Shown one piece after another: positions 46,465 through 55,583 of a stretch of DNA of 58,718 bases. The notes beneath the pieces were generated by a model. The model did not search any database. It saw nothing but the letters and a program-made list of their open reading frames with translations, and had not been told where the DNA came from. The stretch is from Parabacteroides sp. PF5-9. Its GTDB lineage: Bacteria > Bacteroidota > Bacteroidia > Bacteroidales > Tannerellaceae. The first letter of the stretch is position 1; each line of letters begins with the position of its first letter. Location: positions 1 through 58,718 of the forward strand of contig NZ_JARXWG010000023.1 of the NCBI RefSeq assembly GCF_029893105.1, read 5' to 3'. A program made the position numbers and the translations under genes.

Positions 46465-47592
46465 ATGAAAAAAACTCTATTCTTTGCCGGTACTCTGGCA
46501 CTATTTTTATCAAACGCGTATGGGCAATCCGTTCATCCTCCCAAAGAGATGACCTACGCCCAGCAACCTCCTTTCAACCCTCCGGGGTATGTCTGTTATA
46601 AAACGCCCGGACCAATTACGGTTGACGGCAAATTGTCGCCGGAAGAATGGGACGCCATCCCTTGGACAACCAATTTTGCCGATATCGAAGGGGATAAAGG
46701 AGCGAAACCTTATCTGCAGACAAAAATGAAGATGGCGCATGACGACAATGGCATGTACTTTGCCGCATGGCTTGAAGAACCGCATATCTGGGCTACATTA
46801 ACCGAGCATGATGCGACTATTTTTCAGGACAATGCCTTTGAAATGTTCTTCAACCCGACAAACGACACCCATCATTACCTGGAATATGAGGTGAATGCAC
46901 TGGGTACCGTTTGGGATCTTTACCTGAGCAAGCCTTACCGCGATAACCCGGTCACGTTCAGCAACTGGGAATTTAACGGGATGAAATCGGCTGTTTATCT
47001 CGACGGCACGTTGAATGATCCGACTGATACGGATCATTGTTGGACAGTAGAAGTTTTTATCCCCTGGCGTTCGCTTTATCAGGTGATGCCAAGAGTCAGA
47101 AAGCCGGCCGACGGCGATCAGATACGCGCTAACTTTATGCGTGTGCAATGGCCGTTGGAAGTTAAAGAGGGTAAATATGTCAAAATACCTAAAAAAGAGG
47201 GCACTGCCCGAGCCGAGTCCTACTGGCTATGGGCGCCGATCGGTATTGTCAGCGCTCATTTACCGGAATACTGGGGATATATTCAATTCACCGAAACGAT
47301 CGCCGGAAAAGGTGAAGTCGCTTTCAAATGGAATCCGGATGAAGATATCAAATGGGCGCTTCGCCAGCTTTATCTCCGCCAACGTGAATTCAGACAGACG
47401 CACGGATACTATACCTCTAATCCGGCCGACCTGAAACCTGCGGAAGTTTGCCCGGCTGAATGGTTGAAAAAAATAAGTATAGAGACCACCTCTTCCATGT
47501 ATGAAATCAGCCTATCCATCGACAAAAACAATACTTGGAATATTCGTCAGGACGGACTGGTCTGGCAGAAAAAACCGCAAGTTCAACGTTAA
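46465..47592 (+). CDS. Secreted CBM9-like carbohydrate-binding protein
   Basis: The ATG at 46465 (375 aa) places a signal peptide at the N-terminus (MKKTLFFAGTLALFL, cleavage near NAYGQ). Residues about 45-250 form a CBM9-like beta-sandwich: ITVDGKLSPEEWDAIPWT, YFAAWLEEPHIWATL, DNAFEMFFNPTNDTHHYLEYE. The remainder is unrecognised. The stop codon overlaps the next ATG (TAATG), linking it translationally to an AraC regulator. It may be surface or periplasmic glycan-binding. Confidence 0.8.
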   Translation: MKKTLFFAGTLALFLSNAYGQSVHPPKEMTYAQQPPFNPPGYVCYKTPGPITVDGKLSPEEWDAIPWTTNFADIEGDKGAKPYLQTKMKMAHDDNGMYFAAWLEEPHIWATLTEHDATIFQDNAFEMFFNPTNDTHHYLEYEVNALGTVWDLYLSKPYRDNPVTFSNWEFNGMKSAVYLDGTLNDPTDTDHCWTVEVFIPWRSLYQVMPRVRKPADGDQIRANFMRVQWPLEVKEGKYVKIPKKEGTARAESYWLWAPIGIVSAHLPEYWGYIQFTETIAGKGEVAFKWNPDEDIKWALRQLYLRQREFRQTHGYYTSNPADLKPAEVCPAEWLKKISIETTSSMYEISLSIDKNNTWNIRQDGLVWQKKPQVQR

Positions 47593-48431
47593 TGCAACAG
47601 CTAGGAAACACGACGTTAACCCAGTTGCCCGAGAACCGGAAAATTGAGATCTTTAAACTGGAGCAAGCCGATGATCCATTGTTCGACAATTATCAACGGT
47701 ATGATTTCTATCAATTGATCTGGTTCATAAAAGCGGGTGACAATCCCGTCTATTTCCTGGATTTTAAAGAATACACCCTCTCTGACAATCAATTTGTCCT
47801 GGTTTTTCCGGGACAAATTGATATGTTGGATCCTCAAGGAAAAGAAGGATATATTTTCGGTATTGATAACGACTCCTTCTTTCGGATGAATCAACGCATC
47901 AACTCCGACTACCTCAATGGGTATTTCTCCAATATTTTTTTAACTCCCGACTCCCAAACCACCTCTATTCTCAAGCAACTCACAGACTTAATGCAGGTTG
48001 AATACAACGGAGACAACAGACTTCCACTAATGGAAAGTTATATGGAAGCCTTTCTGTTTCATCTCTCTTCATTGACTGCAAACAGTGCAGTAAACAGTAA
48101 CGATTTTATTATATCGCGATTAATGCGACTGATAGATATCCATTTCGTAACACACCGTGATACGGAGTTTTACGCCCGGGAGTTGGGCTTGACGCATAAA
48201 AAAGCCAATGAAGAATGTAAAAAGGGAACCGGCAAAACAATCAAACAACACATACAGGAACGGTTGATCCTGGAAATAAAAAAAGAGATACGCCTGAACC
48301 GGAAAAGCCTGAAAGAGATCTCTTTTGATCTGGGCTTCAGCGAACCGGCCTATTTCACCCGTTTTTTTAAACAACAGACAGCGACCACACCAAAAGCGTT
48401 CAGGGAACAACAGGTTCATTTGTCCAAGTAA
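47592..48431 (+). CDS. AraC-family transcriptional regulator
   Basis: The ATG at 47592 (279 aa) overlaps the previous stop by one base. The N-terminal half resembles a cupin-type sensor (FYQLIWFIKAGDNPVYFLDF). The C-terminal double helix-turn-helix ends KEISFDLGFSEPAYFTRFFK then TPKAFREQ, the AraC signature. It could regulate the adjacent CBM9-like gene or the downstream exporter. Ligand unknown. Confidence 0.9.
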   Translation: MQQLGNTTLTQLPENRKIEIFKLEQADDPLFDNYQRYDFYQLIWFIKAGDNPVYFLDFKEYTLSDNQFVLVFPGQIDMLDPQGKEGYIFGIDNDSFFRMNQRINSDYLNGYFSNIFLTPDSQTTSILKQLTDLMQVEYNGDNRLPLMESYMEAFLFHLSSLTANSAVNSNDFIISRLMRLIDIHFVTHRDTEFYARELGLTHKKANEECKKGTGKTIKQHIQERLILEIKKEIRLNRKSLKEISFDLGFSEPAYFTRFFKQQTATTPKAFREQQVHLSK

Positions 48432-48470
48432 TCGGAGGATTTGTATAAGCGCACAACCGATGAGCAGTAC

Positions 48471-48478
48471 TACTTTTG
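48471..48478 (+). promoter_or_regulatory. Putative -7 element for the MFS exporter
   Basis: TACTTTTG is an exact TAnnTTTG match 16 bp before the ATG at 48495, so the leader would be very short. The nearest upstream TTTG is further away than usual. Confidence 0.5.
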
Positions 48479-48494
48479 TGTCCTAAAAAATAAA

Positions 48495-49712
48495 ATGAAA
48501 CATTTCACTTTGATGCAATGGATAGTTATTCTTATCCTCTCATTATTGACTGCACTTGAACCGCTTTGCATCGATATGTATTTACCCGGATTTATCCGGA
48601 TTGCTGAAGCGTTCTCCACACCTATCGCATCGGTACAGATCTCCTTATCCACTTTTCTGGGTGGCTTTGCCGTCGGACAGTTAATCTGGGGACCTTTGGC
48701 CGACAGATTCGGACGGAAAAAGCCGATACTGATCTCCCTTTTTATTTTTATACTGGCATCCGTAGCCTGTCTGTTTGTCAATACAATAGAACAATTATGG
48801 GTCGTCCGATTTATACAAGCATTAGGCGGTTGTGGAGGAGTAGTGATTTCACGGGCAGTAGTCACCGACTATTTCGACAAAACGCAGACCCTGAAAATCT
48901 TTGCCGTATTAGCGCTGATTATGGGAGTGGCTCCTATTGTGGCTCCGGTGATCGGAAATGCTGTACTTTACACCTTTGAATGGATTGGGTTATTCCATGC
49001 GATGGTTATACTTGGCATTGCTCTTTTCTTATTGACACTCTTCTGCCTACCCGAGACCCTTCGGAAAGAGCAAAGGATAGAAAAAAAGAATAATGTCTGG
49101 GTCAGTTACTGGCAGATATTGAAAGTCCGAAAATTTATGGTATACTCCATGCTTGCCGGACTGGCTAATGGTGCATTAATGATCTATGTTGCCAACGGCC
49201 CTTTCCTGATTATGGAATATGGTGGATTTTCCGGTAATATATTCAGTCTTGTAATCGGAATTAATGCACTGGGACTAATGATCGGTTCATATATTACGAC
49301 TGTATTACAAAAACATATCCCGACAAACAGACTGGTAAAGTACGCCTTGTTATTTATGAGTGCAGCAAGCATCATCCTGTTTACTACAATGTATATGGAT
49401 TTAGGCATAATACCGATTCTTACGGTTTTGTTCTTTTACGTCTTTCCGATTGGTGTATTATTCCCGACTACAACAGAACTGGCTATTACTCCATTCATCA
49501 ATGACAGTGGTACAGCATCCGCCCTTTTCGGTTCTATCCAACTGATGGTGGCATTTATCTGTTCACTCGCCTCCAATTACATCAGCGACGGAACCGTTAC
49601 GACGATCGGGTTGGCATTCCTGCTTTGCAGCCTGGCGTCACTCATCGTAATCTTCAGTCCAATCAATAAAAAAGAAATGCGGCAGACGACTATTCCTTCA
49701 ACAGGGTGCTGA
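48495..49712 (+). CDS. Bcr/CflA-family MFS drug-resistance transporter
   Basis: The ATG at 48495 (405 aa) is chosen because the -7 element lies upstream and the first membrane helix starts after MKHFTLMQW. Twelve hydrophobic segments are present, with the family signature LCIDMYLPGF in helix 1 and the MFS loop motif GPLADRFGRKKP. Family members export drugs, dipeptides or small metabolites by proton antiport. The upstream AraC regulator may control it. The palindromic array follows 65 bp after its stop. Confidence 0.9.
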   Translation: MKHFTLMQWIVILILSLLTALEPLCIDMYLPGFIRIAEAFSTPIASVQISLSTFLGGFAVGQLIWGPLADRFGRKKPILISLFIFILASVACLFVNTIEQLWVVRFIQALGGCGGVVISRAVVTDYFDKTQTLKIFAVLALIMGVAPIVAPVIGNAVLYTFEWIGLFHAMVILGIALFLLTLFCLPETLRKEQRIEKKNNVWVSYWQILKVRKFMVYSMLAGLANGALMIYVANGPFLIMEYGGFSGNIFSLVIGINALGLMIGSYITTVLQKHIPTNRLVKYALLFMSAASIILFTTMYMDLGIIPILTVLFFYVFPIGVLFPTTTELAITPFINDSGTASALFGSIQLMVAFICSLASNYISDGTVTTIGLAFLLCSLASLIVIFSPINKKEMRQTTIPSTGC

Positions 49713-49777
49713 TTTTAAGACTGGATCGAACTGTCGGTTCTTCTGCATACGAAAACGAAACGATTGAAGAAAAATAA

Positions 49778-49865
49778 TCGTTTGACAACTATCAAACGAT
49801 CATTCCACAATTGTGAAATGATCATTTGATAATTATAGAATATTCGTTCGACATTTGTCAAACGA
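49778..49865. repeat. Four-unit 22-bp palindromic array, family A, copy 2
   Basis: Units at 49778-49799, 49800-49821, 49822-49843 and 49844-49865 abut exactly. Units 1 and 4 end in CAAACGA. Unit 3 has the same degenerate core type (GATAATTATAGAAT) as unit 3 of the array at 15140-15227. It lies between convergent genes. Confidence 0.9.
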
Positions 49866-49918
49866 TTTTATATCCGAAGAAATTCCTCTTATAATATGAG
49901 AAAAAGCGACAATATCAT

Positions 49919-51085
49919 TTAATCAATCCACTTATGCCACTTTTTATGATCGTCATACCCGGCAGCAACCATTGTTTCGATAAACTGCATACCTCTCACA
50001 CCATCATAAGCGGTAGGAAAGTCCAGACAGTCGGCACAAGGTGTTTCTCCTTTCAACTTAGCCATAACCGTCAGGGCAAAATTGCGATAAATATTGGCAA
50101 ACGCTTCAATAAAACCTTCAGGATGTCCGGCTGGAGTACGGGTATTCCATTTGGCCTCTTCGCCCAGGAATGTATTATTTCCGACTTGAAGAATTTCAGA
50201 CGGACGGTCAATCCATTTCATGATCAATAGATTCGGATTCTCCTGATGCCACTCTAAACCGCCCTTTTCACCGTAGATACGTATATTAATGTTATTCGCT
50301 TCGCCAATGGCAATCTGACTAGCTATCAACGTTCCTTTTACTCCACCTTCAAACCGCAAAAATGCGGCTCCGTCATCATCGATCGGACGCCCGGGAACAA
50401 ATGTATTCAGTTCGGCACAAAGTTCTTCTACTTTTAATCCGGTCATATATTCACTTAAATGCCAAGCATGTGTTCCGATATCTCCCATACAACCGGCTTT
50501 CCCCGACAGCTTCGGATCAGTACGCCAACCGGCATTATTTCCGCCTAACAGTTCTATCCGCTCAGCCAACCAGCCCTGTGGATACTCCACATACAATCGC
50601 CGCAACCGGCCTAATTCGCCTCGCGCGATACGTGCCTTAGCCTCTTTCACTGCCGGGAAAGCCGAATAAACATGCGTCAGAGCCAAGATCAAACCGGTCT
50701 CTTCGACTTTCTTTTGCAACTGCTTGGCTTCATCTAAAGAGAACGTCATCGGTTTATCTACGACAACATGAAAACCTCTTTCCAACGCCATCATGGCCGG
50801 TTCGAAATGAAAACGGTTGGGCGTAACAATTGTCACAAAATCCATTCGTTCCTCTTCCGGCAAAGCCATTTCTCGTTCGAACATTTCCTGATAAGTGTTG
50901 TAGATTCTATTTTCCGGAAGGAAATAAGAGCGTCCGGAACTTTTAGAAATCTCGGGGTCAACACTGAAGCACCCGCATACTAATTCAATGAGATTGTCCA
51001 TAAAGGCAGCACGGCGATGGATCGCACCTATAAAGGCATCACTTCCGCCACCTACCATACCCATTTTTAATTTTCTGTTTTTCAT
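49919..51085 (-). CDS. Gfo/Idh/MocA-family oxidoreductase
   Basis: The ATG at 51083-51085 (388 aa) precedes the Rossmann motif GMVGGGSDAFIGAIHRRAA. The dinucleotide-binding GGG pattern, the active-site-region VDKPMTFSLDEA (EKP-like lysine) and the later GDIGTHAWHLSEY with the catalytic-type histidines all fit the family. Members oxidise or epimerise sugars using NAD(P). It lies 47 bp after the esterase gene on the same strand and is probably co-transcribed, suggesting sugar-ester catabolism. Confidence 0.88.
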   Translation of the reverse strand: MKNRKLKMGMVGGGSDAFIGAIHRRAAFMDNLIELVCGCFSVDPEISKSSGRSYFLPENRIYNTYQEMFEREMALPEEERMDFVTIVTPNRFHFEPAMMALERGFHVVVDKPMTFSLDEAKQLQKKVEETGLILALTHVYSAFPAVKEAKARIARGELGRLRRLYVEYPQGWLAERIELLGGNNAGWRTDPKLSGKAGCMGDIGTHAWHLSEYMTGLKVEELCAELNTFVPGRPIDDDGAAFLRFEGGVKGTLIASQIAIGEANNINIRIYGEKGGLEWHQENPNLLIMKWIDRPSEILQVGNNTFLGEEAKWNTRTPAGHPEGFIEAFANIYRNFALTVMAKLKGETPCADCLDFPTAYDGVRGMQFIETMVAAGYDDHKKWHKWID

Positions 51086-51132
51086 GATAATGTGATTACT
51101 TAAACGATTGTATCTTTCTATAAACTTAGTAC

Positions 51133-51939
51133 TTAAAGGATCTGAATATATTTCAACCATTTGGATATTAACCCTTTCACCTCTTCATGATACGTAAAAG
51201 GCGCAGTTATACCAAAGCCATGTCCACCGGATGGGAAGATATACATGGCAGCAGAAATTTGCTTGTTTTTTAATGCTTCATAATATAAAAGACTGTTTTC
51301 CGGAACAACGACCGTATCGTCATCACTCAACAACAATAACGTTTTAGGTGTTTTCGCATCGATCTGTTTCTCCAAGCAATACCGATCAACGTATGTTTCA
51401 TCATGGATCAACTCACCTAACAAATTCTGTTTTGATCCGGCATGAGTAATGCGATCATCCAAACTGATCACCGGATAAAACAGAATCGCAAAATCGGGAC
51501 GATTTGCTGCTGTAGCCAACGTGCTTAACGAGGCCGCCAGATGCCCTCCGGCAGAAGAGCCTACCACACCTACCTTAGAAGACAAAACACCCCATTTAAC
51601 CGCATTTTCCCGTATTACAGACATCGCTTTTTCCGCATCTTTTAAAGGGATGGTATGCTCTCCCTTCGGCAACCGGTATTTTAAGACGATCGCCACCAAA
51701 CCTTTTTCTGCAAACCATTTCGCCATCGTATGCCCTTCATGATCAATGGCCAAACCTGCATATCCTCCACCCGGACAAATCAAGACTGCAGGAGATTGTT
51801 TTTGCTGCTGAGAGGGGAAATAGAGATACAGTTCTGCCTCATTGTGTGGTTCTTCAGGCCAAAGTTTCAGTTGTTCCATTTGTTGTGCATGAAGAGTGGC
51901 GCATAAAACAAAGAAACAGGATAGGAATAGGTATTTCAT
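51133..51939 (-). CDS. Secreted alpha/beta hydrolase (acetyl esterase-like)
   Basis: The 268-residue protein has a signal peptide (MKYLFLSCFFVLCATLHAQ). The oxyanion-loop motif CPGGGYAGLA, the nucleophile elbow GSSAGGH, and a late DDDTVV then GGHGFG provide a Ser-Asp-His triad. This fits the BD-FAE/acetyl-xylan-esterase-like group common in Bacteroidetes. It may deacetylate oligosaccharides in the periplasm. The next gene downstream is a Gfo/Idh oxidoreductase. Confidence 0.87.
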   Translation of the reverse strand: MKYLFLSCFFVLCATLHAQQMEQLKLWPEEPHNEAELYLYFPSQQQKQSPAVLICPGGGYAGLAIDHEGHTMAKWFAEKGLVAIVLKYRLPKGEHTIPLKDAEKAMSVIRENAVKWGVLSSKVGVVGSSAGGHLAASLSTLATAANRPDFAILFYPVISLDDRITHAGSKQNLLGELIHDETYVDRYCLEKQIDAKTPKTLLLLSDDDTVVVPENSLLYYEALKNKQISAAMYIFPSGGHGFGITAPFTYHEEVKGLISKWLKYIQIL

Positions 51940-52011
51940 CTTATTCTCTTGTTAAAGGATTATTCATTAAAATATTACAAAACGATTTATGCGACGAATA
52001 TAATTAAAAAC

Positions 52012-52019
52012 TACCTTTG
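52012..52019 (+). promoter_or_regulatory. Putative -7 element for aminopeptidase C
   Basis: TACCTTTG is an exact TAnnTTTG match 33 bp before the ATG at 52053. Confidence 0.55.
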
Positions 52020-52052
52020 CGTCTAAACAAACACGTAAAAACTAATTGTTAT

Positions 52053-53453
52053 ATGAGAAATCTTCATCTTTTACTTATTTTTTTGGCCTTTAGCTTCACC
52101 GCCACCGTTCAGGCTCAACAATCGAAAGGCGGAATTACGCCGGAGATGCTGAAGCAAATCAAACAATCGTACAAAGGCACTGCAACCGACAAAGCACTTT
52201 ATAATGCCATTAGCAATAATGACATTAATAAACTGGCGATCAACAACGATAGTAAGAATCATTTCGACACTTACTTCTCCAACAGAGTAAACAGCAAAGG
52301 GATCACCAATCAAAAATCGTCCGGACGTTGCTGGCTATTTACAGGGCTGAATGTTTTCCGGGCTAAAATGATCGCTAAATATAATATGGGAGACTTCCAA
52401 TTCTCACCTAATTACTCATTCTTCTGGGATCAATTGGAAAAAGCAAACCTGTTCTTACAGAGTATTATCGACACTAAAGACAAACCGATGGAGGATCGAA
52501 CAGTGGAGTGGTTGTTCAAAAATCCGCTAAGCGACGGTGGTCAATTCACCGGTGTATTCGACATTTTAAGCAAATATGGTGTTGTTCCTGCGGAAGTCAT
52601 GGTTGAAACAAACAGCAGCAACAACACCGGAAGAATGGCCAATCTGATCAGTCTCAAACTGAAAGAATATGCCCTTCAGTTACGCGATCAGGCATCTAAA
52701 GGAGCAAATGCCAACACGTTGGAAAAGAACAAAACAGAAATGTTAGGTACTATTTATCGGATGCTGGCCTTAAACCTGGGCGAACCACCCACATCATTCA
52801 CCTGGACGCGAAAGGATTCGAAAGGCAACCCTGTAAATACCAAAGAATATACTCCCCTATCTTTCTATGAGGAATATATTGGTGAAGATCTGGCAAACAA
52901 TTATGTGATGTTAATGAACGACCCGACCCGGGAATATTATAAACTATACGAGATCGATTTCGACAGACACCGTTACGACGGAACCAACTGGACCTATGTC
53001 AACCTTCCCATAGAAGAGATCAAAGAGATGGCTATTGCTTCAATTAAAGACAGCACCATGATGTACTTCTCCTGTGATGTCGGTAAATTCTTTGACCGCG
53101 AAAGAGGGTTGTTGGATGTCGATTACTACGACTACGGCTCTCTTTTCGGCACGACATTCGGCATGGACAAAAAACAACGTATTCAAACATTTGCCAGCGG
53201 CTCTTCTCATGCGATGACTTTAATGGCTGTCGACCTCGACGAACAAGGACAATCAAAAAAATGGATGGTAGAAAACAGCTGGGGACCAGGAGCGAACAAT
53301 GGTCACCTGATCATCACCGACGAATGGTTTAATGAATATATGTTCCGTTTGGTCGTTGAGAGAAAATATATTACCAGCAAAACAAAAGAAGTCCTCAGCC
53401 AAAAACCGATTCGTCTTCCGGCTTGGGATCCGATGTTTGCCAACGAAGAGTAA
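52053..53453 (+). CDS. C1-family aminopeptidase C (bleomycin hydrolase-like)
   Basis: The ATG at 52053 (466 aa) is preferred because it begins a signal peptide (MRNLHLLLIFLAFSFTATVQA). The catalytic cysteine lies in QKSSGRCWLFTGLN (Cys93), the histidine in GSSHAMTLMAVD and the asparagine in VENSWGPG. The long insertions match PepC/bleomycin hydrolase rather than simple papain enzymes. Having an export signal is typical of Bacteroidales members and suggests a periplasmic or outer-membrane role in peptide degradation. Confidence 0.93.
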   Translation: MRNLHLLLIFLAFSFTATVQAQQSKGGITPEMLKQIKQSYKGTATDKALYNAISNNDINKLAINNDSKNHFDTYFSNRVNSKGITNQKSSGRCWLFTGLNVFRAKMIAKYNMGDFQFSPNYSFFWDQLEKANLFLQSIIDTKDKPMEDRTVEWLFKNPLSDGGQFTGVFDILSKYGVVPAEVMVETNSSNNTGRMANLISLKLKEYALQLRDQASKGANANTLEKNKTEMLGTIYRMLALNLGEPPTSFTWTRKDSKGNPVNTKEYTPLSFYEEYIGEDLANNYVMLMNDPTREYYKLYEIDFDRHRYDGTNWTYVNLPIEEIKEMAIASIKDSTMMYFSCDVGKFFDRERGLLDVDYYDYGSLFGTTFGMDKKQRIQTFASGSSHAMTLMAVDLDEQGQSKKWMVENSWGPGANNGHLIITDEWFNEYMFRLVVERKYITSKTKEVLSQKPIRLPAWDPMFANEE

Positions 53454-53457
53454 ACGA

Positions 53458-55488
53458 TTATTTCTTTATCTCCGGATAGCTGATGCGTGTGTGAAACATG
53501 GTTTTCAGTTTCTCAACAAAAACCTGTTTCACCTCCTCTACATCACGAAAAGTTAAAGGCGTATTCCGCAATAACCCGTCAGCGATCTGACCGTCAATTA
53601 TTTTATTCACCAACTGCGAGATGCTTTCTTCCGTATACTCTTTAAGACTACGGGAGGAAGCTTCTACCGCATCGGCCATCATCAGAATTCCGGTTTCTTT
53701 AGAGAAAGGATCGGGACCCGGATAAGAGAACAAGGCATCATTAACCACTTTATATGGATACTTATTCTTATACGAATTATAAAAATATTTTGCCTTACCC
53801 GTACCATGATGTGTACGTATAAAATGAACGACCGCTTCAGGCAGATTCGCCTTTTCCGCTATTTTAACCCCTTCAGGCACATGGCTGATGATGATCTGCG
53901 CACTCTCTTCTAACGATAATTGATCATGCGGATTAAGACCTCCCTGATTCTCCGTAAAATAAGCCGGGTTAACCATTTTCCCGATATCATGATACATCGC
54001 ACCTGTTCGTACCAGAGAAGCATTTGCTCCAATCTTACCGGCAGCTTCAGAGGCCAGGATAGAGACCTGAATAGAATGTTGGAATGTACCCGGTGCCGTT
54101 TCAGATAATTTCTGCAAGATAGGCGTATTGATATTCGACAACTCTACCAAAGTAATATTAGAGACGTATCCAAACGTTTTTTCCAACATATACACCAGGA
54201 TATACGCAAACATCAACAAGATGAAATTAATACCGAAATAGAGGATCATGATCCAGTTAATCTTATTAAAATCAGCTTCCTGATAAAGTGACAAGCTAAT
54301 ATAACTTAATGAATAAGCCAGGAATATAATAAATGCACACCGGATCAATTGAGAACGTTCCGATAAATCGCGGAGACTAAACGTCACCACCATACCGACA
54401 ATGGCCTGTAGAAATAAGAACTCATGAGGAAAAGGTACGATCAATGAACAGATCAATGCAATGATCCAATGCGTAAATAAGGCTGTTCGGGAATCAAAAA
54501 AGGTTCTGACAACGATGGGAACAATAGCATAGGGCAAAATATAGACATTGAATAATGTATAAGCGACACAAAACTCCGTCAATATGCAACTTACAAAAAT
54601 ACACAGAATCAAAAACAGTACATTCCGCCTACTATTAAATATATGTATACGGAACGACCACAAATAAAGCCAGAAGCAAAAGATCAACCCGAATATCAGG
54701 ACAATCGCCCCTCCCATAATAACCCCTAATCGTTGAGAACCTCCCGATTTCGACTCATAGATAATCCGTAACGAACGCAATACTTTATAGGTCTGTTCAT
54801 CCACAATCTCCCCCCGGTCGACAATACGTTCTCCGGCCTGAACTACCCCGCTGGACAACGAGACACTATTCACCAGTTCCGTTTTCACTCGCTCGGTCAT
54901 ATACTCATTAAAAATCACATTCTCCGCCAGGTATTCATTAATATTTGCCGACTGTAATACCGATTTATCCAAACGCGCTGGCGCATTATTCAGAATAAAC
55001 TCATAAGCCGTCCGGACAGTAAAAAAGTCAGAGACATAATAAGGCTGCGACACATTGTTCACCACCAGATTCACCTTTTCATACTCCTCCTCTTTCATTT
55101 TCTCAAAATCAAGGGTGGATACGATACCTTTTGAGTATAGTTGCGTCAAAGAACGTTCAATATATTGCAGATAAGAGGAGGTTATTGTCTCCTTCAGCGA
55201 TGCATTATAATCACTTCTTAATTTATTGATCTGGATATTTCCGACTGTAGCATCTTTGCGGTAATAGGGTTCAAAATAGCGGAGTATACTGTCTTTCTCT
55301 GCCTTGACTTCTTCATCGGTCTTATAAATGGGAAAATCACTTGGAGCCGTCAATAAATTATATCGCCATGGCTTACCTTCATAAAACTGATACCTGAATT
55401 TCCCTTCCCGAGGAAAAAAGTAAGCAATCAACATGGCTGCGATAATAAAATAAAGAGCTGAAGGTATATTGTATTTCTTAACTTCCAT
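53458..55488 (-). CDS. PgpH-like 7TM-HD family phosphohydrolase
   Basis: The 676-residue protein has one N-terminal membrane helix, a periplasmic 7TMR-HDED domain (about 35-265), seven membrane helices (about 270-450) and a C-terminal HD domain. HD motif residues lie in GTFQHSIQVSILASEAA, MYHDIGKM and IISHVPEG, HHGTGKA. Characterised PgpH proteins hydrolyse cyclic-di-AMP, so this is a likely second-messenger phosphodiesterase. It is divergent from gltX. Confidence 0.9.
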   Translation of the reverse strand: MEVKKYNIPSALYFIIAAMLIAYFFPREGKFRYQFYEGKPWRYNLLTAPSDFPIYKTDEEVKAEKDSILRYFEPYYRKDATVGNIQINKLRSDYNASLKETITSSYLQYIERSLTQLYSKGIVSTLDFEKMKEEEYEKVNLVVNNVSQPYYVSDFFTVRTAYEFILNNAPARLDKSVLQSANINEYLAENVIFNEYMTERVKTELVNSVSLSSGVVQAGERIVDRGEIVDEQTYKVLRSLRIIYESKSGGSQRLGVIMGGAIVLIFGLIFCFWLYLWSFRIHIFNSRRNVLFLILCIFVSCILTEFCVAYTLFNVYILPYAIVPIVVRTFFDSRTALFTHWIIALICSLIVPFPHEFLFLQAIVGMVVTFSLRDLSERSQLIRCAFIIFLAYSLSYISLSLYQEADFNKINWIMILYFGINFILLMFAYILVYMLEKTFGYVSNITLVELSNINTPILQKLSETAPGTFQHSIQVSILASEAAGKIGANASLVRTGAMYHDIGKMVNPAYFTENQGGLNPHDQLSLEESAQIIISHVPEGVKIAEKANLPEAVVHFIRTHHGTGKAKYFYNSYKNKYPYKVVNDALFSYPGPDPFSKETGILMMADAVEASSRSLKEYTEESISQLVNKIIDGQIADGLLRNTPLTFRDVEEVKQVFVEKLKTMFHTRISYPEIKK

Positions 55489-55508
55489 AGCATTCTGTTT
55501 TTAGCGCC

Positions 55509-55516
55509 GAAATGTA
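55509..55516 (-). promoter_or_regulatory. Possible -7 element for the PgpH-like gene
   Basis: GAAATGTA on the + strand is TACATTTC on the minus strand, one mismatch from TAnnTTTG, 21 bp before the start codon. Confidence 0.3.
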
Positions 55517-55549
55517 CGGAAAAAAGTTTAGTATGAGAAAAAAAAGACC

Positions 55550-55557
55550 TACTTTTG
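55550..55557 (+). promoter_or_regulatory. Putative -7 element for gltX
   Basis: TACTTTTG matches TAnnTTTG exactly, with GTTTA ending 19 bp upstream as a weak -33 candidate. It lies 27 bp before the gltX ATG. Confidence 0.6.
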
Positions 55558-55583
55558 CCGCATTATTCATAGGAAAAGAGATT

